64,000 nucleotides of DNA from Serratia plymuthica. GTDB taxonomy: Bacteria > Pseudomonadota > Gammaproteobacteria > Enterobacterales > Enterobacteriaceae. Position 1 is the stretch's first letter, and each line of letters opens with the position of its first letter. The translations under genes and the position numbers were made by a program. The stretch lies in NCBI RefSeq assembly GCF_018336935.1, contig NZ_CP068771.1, forward strand, positions 3,410,001 through 3,474,000, in the 5' to 3' direction. The notes beneath the pieces are model-generated. The model made no database searches. It was not told where the DNA came from and saw only the letters and a program-made list of their open reading frames with translations. Shown piece by piece: positions 18,439 through 28,241 of the stretch.

Positions 18439-19785
18439 TTAAGGCTTCAGCAGATCTTTCACGTCCAGCAGGATAAATTCGTTATCGTCCGCCACGTTCG
18501 GCTGGCGGCTGGAGGAGAACGGGAAGTTATTGTCGTTGCCGACGATGATATGGCTGCCATCCACCACGTCGACGTTTTCAATGGTGAAGAACGGGAAGGT
18601 CAGTACGCCGTCGTTAAGCGGCTTGCGCGCCAGCTTGTTCGGGTCCTGAATGTTCAGCAGATCGATATACGCCAGTTTTTCCACCGGTTTGCCGACGTTG
18701 GCATCCGAGAAGGCGATTTTATACACCCGTTTGAACTTCGCCACCTGGCTGAAGCAATTGTCGGTCGGCGCACCCGCAGCGCAGGCTTTGTCCGGCGTGC
18801 CTTCGCCGTTGTCGCGCTCAATCACCAGGCCGCGCGTGGCGTCGATCATATTGAAATCGCCGATGGCGTTCTGGTTGTCTTCCAGTACGTATTGCCAGCT
18901 GCGGCCGGTCCATGCCTGCTGTTTCACGTCAAATTCCAGCACCCGCAGGTAGCGTTTGCCGTCGACGTTTTCAAACTTCTCGCCGTCCCACAGCGCGCCT
19001 TCCAGCAGCGGGTAGAGTTTGCTGCCGTCCGGCGACGCCGCCATGCCTTCAAAGCCCTTGGAGCGCGCCACCTGGAAGTTCTGTTTGCCGTCCGGTGCGC
19101 CCGGCAGGGTCAGCGTCGGGTTATCCGGCGATTTCACCACCTTGCCGTCCACCTTGGTATCGAACACCGCCAGCACCTTGCCGTCCAGATCGGCCTTGAT
19201 CAGGTAAGGACCGAATTCGTCGCCGATCCACAGCGCATTGTCGGCGAACTGGAAGCTCTCCGGGTCGAAATCGCTGCCGGTCAGGTAACGTTTTTCGGTG
19301 CTCTCATTGATGATATGGAAGGGCACCTTCTGGTCCGGGTCGTGCAGGAATACCGTCTTCAGCGGCGTAACCGTGCCGGTGCTGAAGTCGATTTTGTAGT
19401 GATTAAGATACAGCATGGCGTCCGGCGAGTTGGCCTTGCTGCCAAAGCCGTTGTCGGTCAGCACCCAGTAGGTGCCGTCGGGCATATGTTTGATGCCGGA
19501 ATGGCCCTGCAAGGGTTGGCCATTGATCGGCAGGCCGATGCCGGTCATGCGATCGGCAGATTTGCCCGCCACGCTACCCAGTTCGCTCACGCGCTTGCCG
19601 CTGGTGTATTTGCCGCTTTGCCGTAAATCGGTCGGCGCATCCTGTGGCGCGGAGATGCTGGATTTAACCGGCAGCAGCGCATGCCCGGCCAGTATCGCTT
19701 GCGCCGGCTGCGCGTCGGCCCACAGGTTGCCGCTTAATGCCATACAGCCGGCCAACAGCGCCAAACGGGTTTTGGTGATGTGCAT
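18439..19785 (-). CDS. periplasmic esterase-like activity of phytase family protein
   Basis: A 448-residue protein with a signal peptide (MHITKTRLALLAGCMALSG, cleavage near residue 24) and a predicted beta-propeller fold of the phytase-like esterase family. Family features include GHSGIKHMPDGTYWVLTDNG, GDEFGPYLIKAD and FTIENVDVVDGSHIIVGNDN, with many Asp/Asn residues that would bind Ca2+. It probably hydrolyses phospho- or carboxyl esters outside the cytoplasm; the substrate is unknown. It follows selC on the same strand as a separate unit. Confidence 0.85.
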   Translation of the reverse strand: MHITKTRLALLAGCMALSGNLWADAQPAQAILAGHALLPVKSSISAPQDAPTDLRQSGKYTSGKRVSELGSVAGKSADRMTGIGLPINGQPLQGHSGIKHMPDGTYWVLTDNGFGSKANSPDAMLYLNHYKIDFSTGTVTPLKTVFLHDPDQKVPFHIINESTEKRYLTGSDFDPESFQFADNALWIGDEFGPYLIKADLDGKVLAVFDTKVDGKVVKSPDNPTLTLPGAPDGKQNFQVARSKGFEGMAASPDGSKLYPLLEGALWDGEKFENVDGKRYLRVLEFDVKQQAWTGRSWQYVLEDNQNAIGDFNMIDATRGLVIERDNGEGTPDKACAAGAPTDNCFSQVAKFKRVYKIAFSDANVGKPVEKLAYIDLLNIQDPNKLARKPLNDGVLTFPFFTIENVDVVDGSHIIVGNDNNFPFSSSRQPNVADDNEFILLDVKDLLKP

Positions 19786-19861
19786 GTCATGGTTCCCTAA
19801 TTGTTGTTATCGCCCCGAGGTAAAAGCAACGTCACTATAGGGAGCCGCAATGACAGAAATA

Positions 19862-21061
19862 TTATTCGCTACATGCCTGCCGGTAGCTGCGCGGATGAAA
19901 ACGCCCGGTGATGGCGATCAACACCACCACCAGCAGCGCATGGATTTGCCAGTCCAGCGTAAAGCCGCCGCTGTAGTCGCGCAGCAGGCCGGAAAGATAC
20001 GGCGTCATCCCCGCCAGCAGAAAACCGATGCCCTGCATAAACGCCACTAACCGCCCCGCCGCCGCCGGGTGCGGGATATGATCGAGCGCCAGCACCAGGC
20101 ACAGCGGGAAGGCGCCGCCCAGCCCCAGACCGGCGATCAGTACCCACAGCCACGGCAGCGTCTGCGGCAGGTAAATCAGGCCGATAAAACCGATCAGTTG
20201 CATCACCAGCGCCAACAATAACAGCGGCCGACGATCCTGTGCCCGCGCCACCGCTGGCAGCAACAGCGCGCCAATCACCTGGCCGAAGGTCATCAGCGCC
20301 AGCAGCGTTCCGCTGGCCTGCGGCTGCCAGCCGAGCTGCATGTAATACGGCGGCAACCAGGCGATCAGGCTGGTATAACCGCCGTTGATCAAACCAAAAT
20401 AAGCGCCCAGCAGCCAGGCGCGGCGACTGAACAGCAGGCTCGGGCCGGCAGAAGCGCCGGATGGCGCAAGGCGAGCCAACCCACGGCTGACCGGCCACCA
20501 GGCGATCAACGCCATCAGAGCCGGTGCGGCCCACCAGGCCAGTGCGCCGTGCCAGTCATGCCCGGCGCTCATCAGCCACGGCGTTATCGCGGCCCCCAGT
20601 CCGCCGCCGCCCATCAGCGCCGCCGACCACAGGCCGGCCACCAACGCCATCCGCTTGAGAAAGTGGTGCTTGATGATGCCGGGCATCACCGCCTGGATCA
20701 CCCCAATCCCCAGCCCGCCCAGCACCGCGCTCAGCATCAGTTGCGTGCTGCCCGGCGCCAGTTCGCGCCAGGCGGCGCCGAGGCCGATCGCCAGCAGGCT
20801 CAGCACCACGCTGCTCCGTTCGCTGAACAGGCGGTTGATCGCCCCGCCCGCCAACGCCATCAGCCCCATCATCAGCACCGGCAAGGTCGTCAGCAGCGCA
20901 GCGCCACCAAAGCTCAGCCCGGTAGCCTGCCGCAGCGTCGGCAGCAGCGGGCCGACAGAGGTCAACAAGGGCCGCATATTCAGGCCAATCAGCACCAGCG
21001 CCCACAGCAGCGGGTTAAACCCGCGGCGCGAGGTGGCGGGGGAAACGGAATGATTTAACAC
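19862..21061 (-). CDS. MFS transporter of the CynX/NimT family
   Basis: A 399-residue inner-membrane protein with about 12 hydrophobic segments. The opening LLWALVLIGLNMRPLLTSVG and GGAFPLCLVLALDHIPHP fit the cyanate/2-nitroimidazole transporter family (CynX, YeaN/NimT). It is divergent from a LysR gene that likely regulates it, in the way that E. coli nimT is next to its own regulator (there an AraC type). No cynS or cynT is near, so cyanate transport is not supported; a drug or organic-anion efflux role is as likely. Confidence 0.85.
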   Translation of the reverse strand: MLNHSVSPATSRRGFNPLLWALVLIGLNMRPLLTSVGPLLPTLRQATGLSFGGAALLTTLPVLMMGLMALAGGAINRLFSERSSVVLSLLAIGLGAAWRELAPGSTQLMLSAVLGGLGIGVIQAVMPGIIKHHFLKRMALVAGLWSAALMGGGGLGAAITPWLMSAGHDWHGALAWWAAPALMALIAWWPVSRGLARLAPSGASAGPSLLFSRRAWLLGAYFGLINGGYTSLIAWLPPYYMQLGWQPQASGTLLALMTFGQVIGALLLPAVARAQDRRPLLLLALVMQLIGFIGLIYLPQTLPWLWVLIAGLGLGGAFPLCLVLALDHIPHPAAAGRLVAFMQGIGFLLAGMTPYLSGLLRDYSGGFTLDWQIHALLVVVLIAITGRFHPRSYRQACSE

Positions 21062-21187
21062 GGCATAATCCTGGTCTTGCGGGATGAAGAGTGCGGCGTC
21101 ACAGCCTGTGCGCCACAGCGTTGCGTTACTGTAGGCATCGCCGCTAGTATTGGGAAATTAAATAATAGAATAGCCGGCAGTGGGAAA

Positions 21188-22042
21188 ATGAATCGTTACC
21201 CGATGTTCAATCCGCAGTTATTGCTCAGCTTTGTCGCGGTCTGCGACAGCGGCAGCTTCACCCGCGCCGCGGATCGGGTGTTCCTGTCGCAATCGACCGT
21301 CAGCCAGCAGGTGCGGCGGCTGGAGGAGATGCTCGGCAAGCCGCTGTTTGAACGCTCATCCCATCAGGTATTGCTGACCGAAGAGGGCGTCAAGCTGCTG
21401 AGCTATGCGCGGCGGATTATCGCGCTGAATGAAGAGGCCCACGACGCGCTGACCGGCATCTGGCGCGACGGGGTATTACGGCTGGGGATGCCGGAGGATT
21501 TCGCGGTGCCGACCACCGAGCTGCTGGCGGAATTCAGCCGTGCGCACCCGCACCTGCGCCTCGACGTCGCCAGCGGCCTGAGCGCCGATCTGCACAGCGC
21601 CTACGCCCGAGAAGAGCTGGATCTGATCCTGGTCAAGCAGCGCCGCAGCCAGCCGCCGCGCGCCGCCAGGCCGGAACCGCTGCTGTGGCTCGACAGCCTG
21701 GCCTTCCCGGCGATCGAACAATCCCCGGTGCCGCTGGCGGTGTTTCCGCTTAATGGCCTGTACCGTGAGGAGCTGTGTCAGGCGCTGGATAACCTCGGTA
21801 AACGCTGGCGCATCGGCTACAGCAGCGCCAGCCTGGCGGCACTCACCGCCGCCTCCGCCGCCGGGTTGGGCGTCACCCTGTTGCCGGCCGGCTGCCGGTT
21901 GCCGAGCCACCGGGTGCTGGGTATCGCCGAAGGGTTACCGCCGGTCGGCAGCTTCGAGCTGGCGCTTTACTACCGCGACAGCGCACCCGCCGCCACCCCG
22001 GCGCTGGCCGAGCGGCTAAGAGCGTTTTGCGGGTTGGTGTGA
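21188..22042 (+). CDS. LysR-family regulator, divergent from the CynX-like gene
   Basis: About 284 residues. The HTH region FNPQLLLSFVAVCDSGSFTR with AADRVFLSQSTVSQQVRRLEEMLG is followed by a substrate-binding domain of LrhA-like type. ATG 21188 is chosen because the LTTR start MNRYPMFNPQ begins there; the frame upstream is open but not LTTR-like, and 21203 is an alternative. The 126-nt shared promoter region with the MFS gene suggests local control. The ligand is unknown. Confidence 0.87.
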   Translation: MNRYPMFNPQLLLSFVAVCDSGSFTRAADRVFLSQSTVSQQVRRLEEMLGKPLFERSSHQVLLTEEGVKLLSYARRIIALNEEAHDALTGIWRDGVLRLGMPEDFAVPTTELLAEFSRAHPHLRLDVASGLSADLHSAYAREELDLILVKQRRSQPPRAARPEPLLWLDSLAFPAIEQSPVPLAVFPLNGLYREELCQALDNLGKRWRIGYSSASLAALTAASAAGLGVTLLPAGCRLPSHRVLGIAEGLPPVGSFELALYYRDSAPAATPALAERLRAFCGLV

Positions 22043-22048
22043 GGGGCG

Positions 22049-22489
22049 CTATTCCAAAAGCTGGGGGTGTTTGAGTCGAAGCCAGTCATTAACCGCCAGC
22101 CATAATGCCTCGGCCTGTTCCAGACAAGCCTGCACCGCCGCATCCGTGACCAAATCACCTGAATAATCCGCAATGTTGCGTTGCTTTCGCAAAGCATCCA
22201 GACAAATCATGGTTTCACGGGGGATCCCTACCGTAAGCGGCAATGATTGAATCACAATCTGGTGATCGCCTGGTTTGCTGGTCAACGTCCGAAAGCCTTG
22301 CGCCTGCAAAGCGGCATTGGCCATTTGCATAACCGCTTTATACGCCGTGTCAAAACGGCTTTCATTGCTGAGCTGCGTAATGCTGGCGTCACGCCGATTA
22401 CGTGCAGCGGCGGAGAGTAATTTTCTAATAGCGCCCGAATCAGGCGGTATCGCCTCCAGGCCGATGCCGACCAGATTGTCCAATGTCAT
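22049..22489 (-). CDS. HEPN-domain toxin-like protein of a MNT-HEPN pair
   Basis: A 146-residue helical protein in the position of HepT in type VII MNT-HEPN systems. The expected Rx4-6H motif is replaced by RNIADY (R104 to Y109) in LRKQRNIADYSGD, a variant seen in a subgroup whose partner carries a winged helix. RNase activity is therefore uncertain. The start has a good ribosome site (GGAGACAAGG) and lies within the last 50 nt of the MNT gene in another frame, so the two are coupled. The pair may be a toxin-antitoxin module or a nucleotide-responsive regulator. Confidence 0.75.
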   Translation of the reverse strand: MTLDNLVGIGLEAIPPDSGAIRKLLSAAARNRRDASITQLSNESRFDTAYKAVMQMANAALQAQGFRTLTSKPGDHQIVIQSLPLTVGIPRETMICLDALRKQRNIADYSGDLVTDAAVQACLEQAEALWLAVNDWLRLKHPQLLE

Positions 22490-23060
22490 CCTTGTCTCCC
22501 AAAATCCATAATTGCGGTTTATTCATGATGTCCTGAATAAACGCAGAACCCTCAGCCAAAGCCACCTGCCATTCTGCTGAAGAGTACAACTTAGGGTTAA
22601 TTTCCCTGCCCAGCATCTCCTGTAGCGGATAAAAAGTTTTGATAACCTCCGTGAAAGACACATCGCCGACGATCAAAACATCTATGTCGCTGTCTGCATT
22701 GGCTTTACCACTGGCGATTGAGCCAAAAACAAAGGCCAACTCAAGATCGGCATTGAGCCCGGACAAGGCCTGTTGCAAACACCCGACAACCCCGGAAGTT
22801 TTGCGGAAAACAGCCGCCAGCTCAGTAAAAATCAGGCAGTCGGGATTGGCCCTGTAACAAATTTGATTCCCCTGTTGCTGTCTGAGCAAAATGCCGCCCT
22901 GTGCCAGCTTATTCAACTCTTTATGCAGAGTGCCAGCCTGAGTTGCGGTCCGGCGCGCAATTTCACGCACATGAAACGCTTGTTCGGGCTGAGTTAACAG
23001 CAGGCTTAGCACTTTTCGCCGATATTCGCTGAACAGGATGTCGAGCAGAGGATTGTACAT
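22440..23060 (-). CDS. winged-helix nucleotidyltransferase (MNT) of a MNT-HEPN pair
   Basis: A 206-residue fusion. An N-terminal winged helix (about 5-75, PEQAFHVREIARRTATQAG) joins a minimal nucleotidyltransferase domain (about 105-195). GSIASGKANADSDIDVLI (113-130) holds the GS motif and metal-binding Asp125 and Asp127, and the C-terminus LWILGDKDDI is typical of the family. In known MNT-HEPN systems the MNT protein AMPylates HepT to neutralise it; here the helix-turn-helix adds DNA binding, probably to the operator directly upstream. ATG 23060 is chosen; the open frame upstream only translates the operator. Confidence 0.82.
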   Translation of the reverse strand: MYNPLLDILFSEYRRKVLSLLLTQPEQAFHVREIARRTATQAGTLHKELNKLAQGGILLRQQQGNQICYRANPDCLIFTELAAVFRKTSGVVGCLQQALSGLNADLELAFVFGSIASGKANADSDIDVLIVGDVSFTEVIKTFYPLQEMLGREINPKLYSSAEWQVALAEGSAFIQDIMNKPQLWILGDKDDIGQSGRHRPGGDTA

Positions 23061-23068
23061 GACGCCTC

Positions 23069-23116
23069 TTTTTGTAGCCTTATTTGCTACAAATGTAGCC
23101 TTTAAGGCTACAAAAA
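23069..23116. promoter_or_regulatory. nested palindromic operator upstream of the MNT-HEPN genes
   Basis: There are four half-sites: TGTAGCC (23074-23080), GCTACA (23086-23091), TGTAGC (23094-23099) and GGCTACA (23106-23112). The middle two make GCTACAAATGTAGC; the outer arms (TTTTTGTAGCCT, 23069-23080, and its complement, 23105-23116) make a larger palindrome around them. It starts 8 nt upstream of the MNT ATG and ends 5 nt before the xylR stop. Auto-repression by the winged-helix MNT protein is the natural reading. RNA from it would also form a long hairpin. Confidence 0.7.
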
Positions 23117-23121
23117 GGCAA

Positions 23122-24300
23122 CTAATACCCGGTTTCACCGTGGCGCTCGCGGTACTCTTTGGGCGTTGCGTCATAGCCTTTTTTGAACACCGAATAGAAA
23201 TATTGCAACGACGGGTAGCCGCACATCTGCGAGATTTCGTTGATGGTCAGCGAGGTCGCCGTCAGCAGATTACGGGCGCGCTCCAGCTTTTCCTGATGGA
23301 TCATATGGTGGATGGTTTCGCCGGTCTCGTCCCGAAAGCGTTTTTCCAGGTTGGAGCGCGACATGCCGACCGCATCCAGCACCTGCTCGACCTTGATGCC
23401 CTTGCAGGCGTGATGACGGATGTAATGCATGGCCTGAATCACCGCCGGATCGCGCAGCGAGCGGAAATCGGTGGAACGGCGTTCAATCACCTTCACCGGC
23501 GGCACCAGGATGCGTTGCAGCGGCAGTTCGCGGCGGTCCAGCAACTGATGCAGCAGCTTGGCGGCGCGGTACCCCATCTGGCGGGTGCCCTGCGCCACCG
23601 ACGACAGCGCCACCCGCGACAGGTAGCGCGTCAGCTCTTCGTTATCGATGCCGATCACGCAGAGTTTCTCCGGCACCGCGATATCCAGGTGCTCGCACAC
23701 CTGCAACAAATGGCGCGCCCGCGCGTCGGTCACGGCGATGATGCCGGTTTGCTGCGGCAGGGTCTGCACCCAATCCGCCAGCCGGTTCTGCGCGTACTGC
23801 CAGTTCTCCGGCGCGGTGGCCATGCCCTGATACACCACGCCCTGATATTGCTCCGCCGCCACCCGTTGGCGGAACGCCTGTTCGCGCTCCTGCGCCCAGC
23901 GTTTGCCGCCTTCCGCCGGCAGGCCGTAAAAAGCAAAGCGATTGATCCCCTTCTCCTTCAGGTGCATAAACGCCGCCTCCACCAGCGCCTGATTATCGGT
24001 GGCGATATAGTGCACCGGCGGGTAATCCTCTTCACGGTGATAGGAGCCGCCAACGCCGACGATCGGCACCCTGACGTTATGCAGCAACCGCTCAATCTCG
24101 CGATCGTCGTAATCGGCGATCACCCCATCGCCCAGCCAGTCCTTGATGTTGTCGATACGGCAGCGAAAATCCTCTTCGATAAAGATGTCCCAGTCACACT
24201 GTGAAGCCTGTAAATACTCGCCGACGCCCTCGACCACCTGGCGGTCATACACTTTATTGGCGTTGAACAGTAACGTAATGCGAAAGCGCTTCGCGAACAT
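23122..24300 (-). CDS. xylR: xylose operon activator XylR
   Basis: A 392-residue AraC-family activator, collinear with E. coli XylR from its start (MFAKRFRITLLFNANKVYDR) to near the end. An N-terminal LacI-like sugar-binding domain (about 5-275) binds D-xylose, and the C-terminal AraC double helix-turn-helix (about 290-385; KGIKVEQVLDAVGMSRSNLE, CGYPSLQYFYSVFKKGYD) binds DNA. ATG 24300 is chosen by homology; the frame extends 16 codons further. It follows xylH on the same strand with an ERIC repeat between. It should activate xylFGH and xylAB from the 28.2-28.6 kb region. Confidence 0.97.
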   Translation of the reverse strand: MFAKRFRITLLFNANKVYDRQVVEGVGEYLQASQCDWDIFIEEDFRCRIDNIKDWLGDGVIADYDDREIERLLHNVRVPIVGVGGSYHREEDYPPVHYIATDNQALVEAAFMHLKEKGINRFAFYGLPAEGGKRWAQEREQAFRQRVAAEQYQGVVYQGMATAPENWQYAQNRLADWVQTLPQQTGIIAVTDARARHLLQVCEHLDIAVPEKLCVIGIDNEELTRYLSRVALSSVAQGTRQMGYRAAKLLHQLLDRRELPLQRILVPPVKVIERRSTDFRSLRDPAVIQAMHYIRHHACKGIKVEQVLDAVGMSRSNLEKRFRDETGETIHHMIHQEKLERARNLLTATSLTINEISQMCGYPSLQYFYSVFKKGYDATPKEYRERHGETGY

Positions 24301-24394
24301 GCGGCATCCCCGGTAAATGTAATTGCTCTCTGGCATAGCACACCCCATCTGCGAGAGCAGCAGGCATCACCTCATAACTGTGATCTCTGAAGCT

Positions 24395-24510
24395 ATATCC
24401 AACATAATTGACGTTGTATCGAGGCGGCAAAGGAGCTCATTCCGATGAGCTCACTTAAGGGTGGGCGAACGCAGCCAACACAGATACCGCTTCAAGTGTG
24501 AAGGAAATAT
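24395..24510. repeat. ERIC-like repeat, divergent copy
   Basis: Starts ATATCCAACATAATTGACGT and ends TTCAAGTGTGAAGGAAATAT. The GAGCTCATTCC/GATGAGCTC centre and GCAGCCAACACAGAT block match the ERIC family, with more divergence than the other copies. It sits between xylH and xylR. Confidence 0.75.
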
Positions 24511-24512
24511 GC

Positions 24513-25697
24513 TTATGCCCGGCGTTTGGTGGCGGAATCCATCCACACCGCCAGCAGCAGGATCGCGCCCTTGACGATGTACTGCCAGAAGGTCGGCACG
24601 TCCAGCATGCTCATGCCGTTATCCAGCGACGCCATGATAAACGCCCCCATCACCGCGCCAGCTACGCTGCCGATGCCGCCGGCCAGGCTGGTGCCGCCAA
24701 TCACGCAGGCGGCGATGGCATCCAGCTCGGCGATATTGCCCGCCGACGGCGAGCCGGCGCCCAGCCGCGAACTGAGGATCAGCCCGGCGATCGCCACCAT
24801 CAGGCCATTGATGGCGAACACCGCCAGCTTGGTGCGCTCGACGTTGACCCCCGACAGGCGCGCGGCGTCGATATTGCCGCCGATGGCATAAATCCGGCGG
24901 CCAAACGCAGTGCGGGTGGCCATAAATATCCCCGCCAGCATCAGCGCGGTAAGGATTAGTACCGGCGTAGGTACGCCACGGTAATCGTTGAGCAGATAAA
25001 TCGCCCCCAGCACCACCACCGCCAGGAGGCTTTGCCGGGTCACGTCGCCGGTCGCGGCGGCCACCGGCAGCCCGAGCTGCGCGCGTCGGCTGCGTCGCCG
25101 CCATTGCCAGGCAACGAACAGCATCAGCCCGACGGCGCCGATGCCAAAACCCACACCGCCCGGCAGATAGCTCTGGCCGATCTGCGACATGGCGCCGCTG
25201 GTCGGCGCTACCGTGGTGCCGTTGGTGATGCCGATCAGAATGCCGCGAAAGGCCAGCATGCCCGCCAACGTAACGATAAACGACGGCACCTTGCGGTACG
25301 CCACCCACCAGCCGTTCCAGGCCCCCAGCAACAGACCGGCCAGCAGCGTAACCACGATGGTCAACGGCAGAGGCCAGCCGAGCCAGACGTCAAAAATCGC
25401 CGCCGCCCCGCCCAATAGCCCCATCATCGAACCGACCGACAAGTCGATCTCCGCCGAAATGATCACGAACACCATGCCCACCGCCAAAATGCCGGTAATC
25501 GCCGTCTGGCGCAGCAGGTTGGAGACATTGCGCGCGCTGAGATAGGCACCCTCGGTGGTAAAGGTAAAGAACAGCATAATGACGGCGATCGCCGCCAGCA
25601 TCACCAACACCTGAAAATTGATGGATTTCAGCTTCAGGATCGGCTTTTTTTCGGCGATTTCCTGCGCTATCGCGTCAGACTGCGTGCTTTTCGACAT
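24513..25697 (-). CDS. xylH: xylose ABC transporter permease XylH
   Basis: A 394-residue inner-membrane permease, collinear with E. coli XylH, with about ten hydrophobic segments. The family loop [15 protein letters not shown] and [20 protein letters not shown], near the EAA-like contact with the ATPase, are present. ATG 25697 has GAGGAGTG upstream. Its first 23 nt overlap the end of xylG, so the two are coupled. It forms the channel for XylF-delivered D-xylose. Confidence 0.97.
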   Translation of the reverse strand: MSKSTQSDAIAQEIAEKKPILKLKSINFQVLVMLAAIAVIMLFFTFTTEGAYLSARNVSNLLRQTAITGILAVGMVFVIISAEIDLSVGSMMGLLGGAAAIFDVWLGWPLPLTIVVTLLAGLLLGAWNGWWVAYRKVPSFIVTLAGMLAFRGILIGITNGTTVAPTSGAMSQIGQSYLPGGVGFGIGAVGLMLFVAWQWRRRSRRAQLGLPVAAATGDVTRQSLLAVVVLGAIYLLNDYRGVPTPVLILTALMLAGIFMATRTAFGRRIYAIGGNIDAARLSGVNVERTKLAVFAINGLMVAIAGLILSSRLGAGSPSAGNIAELDAIAACVIGGTSLAGGIGSVAGAVMGAFIMASLDNGMSMLDVPTFWQYIVKGAILLLAVWMDSATKRRA

Positions 25698-27216
25698 CTG
25701 TTTCACTCCTCAATGCGGCTTCCATCACCTGTTCCTGGGTCAGACCCCGGTTCTCCAGCGACGCCTTGATACGCCCCTGATGCATTACCAACACGCGGTC
25801 GCTGAGGCCCAGCACTTCCGGCAGTTCCGAAGACACCACGATCACCGCGATACCCTGCTGTACCAGCTGATTGATTAATTTATAGATTTCCTGTTTTGCG
25901 CCGATATCGATGCCGCGGGTCGGCTCGTCCAGAATGAGGATTTTCGGCTTCAGCAACAGACACTTGGCCAAAATCGCCTTCTGCTGATTACCGCCGCTCA
26001 GCCTGGCGATCGCCAATTCGGGCGACGACGTTTTCACTTTCAGTTGCGCCAGCGACTGGCGAATGGTCGCCTGCTCCTGCGCGTCGTCGATCACCGTCAA
26101 TGCGCCACTGAAGTCGCTCAGCGCCGCCAGCGTCATATTCGCCCCGACGCCCATCACCGGCACAATGCCGTCGCGCTTGCGATCTTCCGGCACCATGGCG
26201 ATGCCGTGGCGCATCGCCTGTCGGCAATTATTGATAATGGCCGGCTGGCCGTTAATGCGGATGCTGCCCTGCCAGCGGCCGGCATAGACGCCGAACAGGC
26301 ACTGCATAGTCTCGGTACGGCCGGAGCCGACCAACCCGGCGACGCCAAGAATTTCACCGCGCCGCAGGCTGAACGACACCTCATCCACCCGGCGGACGTG
26401 GCGGTTCACCGGGTGCCAGGCGGTCAGGTTATCCACCTGCAAAATCACGTCGCCGATCGCATGCTGCTGTTGCGGGTACAGCTCGGTCAGTTCGCGCCCC
26501 ACCATCATGGCGATAATGTCTTTTTCGCTCATCTCCGCCGCCGGCCGCGTGCCAATATGCCTGCCGTCGCGGATCACGCAGATCAGATCCGAGATCGCTT
26601 TCACCTCGTTCAGCTTGTGCGAAATGTAAATGCAGGCGATACCGTGATCGCGCAGATCCTGAATGATCGCCAGCAGCGTGGCGGTTTCGCTTTCGGTCAG
26701 CGACGCCGTCGGTTCATCCAGCACCAGCAGCCGTACCTGCTTGTTGAGCGCCTTGGCGATCTCCACCAGTTGCTGTTGCCCCAGCCCCAACTCACCGACG
26801 CGGGTATTGGGATCCACCTCCAGCTTGACCTGCGCCAGCATGCGCCGGCAGCGCAGGTACATGGCGTCGTAATCCATCACGCCACGGCGACACTGTTCGT
26901 TGCCGAGAAACATGTTTTCCAGCACCGTCATCTGCTTCACCAACGCCAGCTCCTGGTGGATGATGGCAATGCCTTTTTTCTCGGTGTCGCGGATATTTTT
27001 TGCCGCCAACACATCGTCGGAAAAATAAATATCGCCCTGATAACTGCCGTGCGGATATATTCCGCACAGCACTTTCATCAGCGTGGATTTTCCCGACCCG
27101 TTTTCACCGCACAACGATAATACCTGCCCGGCCTCTAGTTGCAGGCTGACATTATCCACGGCCTTGACTGCACCGAATTGCATGGTGATATTTTTCATTT
27201 CCAATAGGCAGGGCAT
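25675..27216 (-). CDS. xylG: xylose ABC transporter ATP-binding protein XylG
   Basis: A 513-residue double-domain ABC ATPase of the sugar-uptake class. The first domain has Walker [11 protein letters not shown] (about 36-45) and signature [13 protein letters not shown]; the second has a degenerate P-loop ([10 protein letters not shown]) and a good [11 protein letters not shown] signature with [11 protein letters not shown]. Length and order match E. coli XylG. ATG 27216 follows GGAGGGAATA. It lies between xylF and xylH in one operon. Confidence 0.97.
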   Translation of the reverse strand: MPCLLEMKNITMQFGAVKAVDNVSLQLEAGQVLSLCGENGSGKSTLMKVLCGIYPHGSYQGDIYFSDDVLAAKNIRDTEKKGIAIIHQELALVKQMTVLENMFLGNEQCRRGVMDYDAMYLRCRRMLAQVKLEVDPNTRVGELGLGQQQLVEIAKALNKQVRLLVLDEPTASLTESETATLLAIIQDLRDHGIACIYISHKLNEVKAISDLICVIRDGRHIGTRPAAEMSEKDIIAMMVGRELTELYPQQQHAIGDVILQVDNLTAWHPVNRHVRRVDEVSFSLRRGEILGVAGLVGSGRTETMQCLFGVYAGRWQGSIRINGQPAIINNCRQAMRHGIAMVPEDRKRDGIVPVMGVGANMTLAALSDFSGALTVIDDAQEQATIRQSLAQLKVKTSSPELAIARLSGGNQQKAILAKCLLLKPKILILDEPTRGIDIGAKQEIYKLINQLVQQGIAVIVVSSELPEVLGLSDRVLVMHQGRIKASLENRGLTQEQVMEAALRSETDVEKHAV

Positions 27217-27245
27217 TATTCCCTCCACGTCACCGGATATCGGTA

Positions 27246-28241
27246 TTAATTAAGGTCGGATTTTTTATGGAAACCGTCGGCAATAATAGTGCTGTCGATA
27301 TTCGATTTATCCACCGGGATCGGCGTCAATAACCAGGCCGGCACCGGTTTGGCGCCGTTATTCAGGGTCGCGTTGGATTTGGGTTTTTCGCCTTTGCCCA
27401 GTTGCACGGCGATGCTCGCCGCCTCATCGGCCAGCTTGCTGATCGGCTTGTAGACCGTCATGGTCTGGGTGCCGGCCATAATACGCTTCACCGCCGCCAG
27501 ATCGGCGTCCTGGCCGGTGATGGCCACCTTGCCCGCTAGCCCCTGAGCGGCCAGCGCCTGGATCGCCCCGCCGGCGGTCGCGTCGTTGGAAGCCACCACG
27601 GCGTCGATATGGTTGCTGTTGGCGGTCAGCGCATTTTCCATGATTTTCAATGCGTTTTCCGGCAGCCAGCCATCAACCCACTGATCGCCCACCACCTTGA
27701 TTTTCCCGCTGTCGATCAAGGGTTGCAGCACCTTCATCTGGCCCTGACGGAACAGTTTGGCGTTGTTATCCACCGGTGAGCCGCCCATCAGGAAATAATT
27801 GCCCTGCGGCACCCGCTGCACCAGGCTTTGCGCCTGCAGTTCACCGACCTTTTCATTGTCGAAGGAGATATAGAAATCGATATCGGCGTTATTGATCATG
27901 CGATCGTAGGCCAATACCTTAATGCCTTCCCGCTTGGCCTCGCTGATGACGTTGCTCAGCACCTGGCCGTTATAGGGAATAATCACCAACACGTCGACGC
28001 CGCGGTTGATCATGTTTTCTATCTGCGCCATCTGGGTTTCTTCATTGCCGTTGGCCGATTGAACGAAGACGTCCGCCCCCAATGTTTTGGCCTTGCTGAC
28101 GAAAATATCGCGGTCTTTTTGCCAGCGCTCCAGACGCAGATCGTCGATCGCCATGCCAATTTTGATTTCTTTGCTCAGTGCCGGTTGGCTGGCCAGCGCC
28201 AGCAGCGCGCAGACCGAAAGGAACAGGGGTTTTAATTTCAT
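27246..28241 (-). CDS. xylF: D-xylose-binding periplasmic protein XylF
   Basis: A 331-residue periplasmic binding protein with a signal peptide ([20 protein letters not shown], cleavage near ALS-K, residue 23) and a two-lobed type-1 sugar-binding fold collinear with E. coli XylF ([29 protein letters not shown]). It is the first gene of xylFGH; the operon is read leftward from the shared xylF/xylA control region. Confidence 0.97.
   Translation of the reverse strand: MKLKPLFLSVCALLALASQPALSKEIKIGMAIDDLRLERWQKDRDIFVSKAKTLGADVFVQSANGNEETQMAQIENMINRGVDVLVIIPYNGQVLSNVISEAKREGIKVLAYDRMINNADIDFYISFDNEKVGELQAQSLVQRVPQGNYFLMGGSPVDNNAKLFRQGQMKVLQPLIDSGKIKVVGDQWVDGWLPENALKIMENALTANSNHIDAVVASNDATAGGAIQALAAQGLAGKVAITGQDADLAAVKRIMAGTQTMTVYKPISKLADEAASIAVQLGKGEKPKSNATLNNGAKPVPAWLLTPIPVDKSNIDSTIIADGFHKKSDLN

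Noticed and set aside
19862..21061. Calling the transporter CynX by name
   Set aside because: No cyanase or carbonic anhydrase gene nearby and a LysR gene that is not clearly CynR, so only the family is claimed.
23038..24204. 388-codon plus-strand frame opposite xylR
   Set aside because: Starts in the MNT operator and runs antisense to xylR; no domain.
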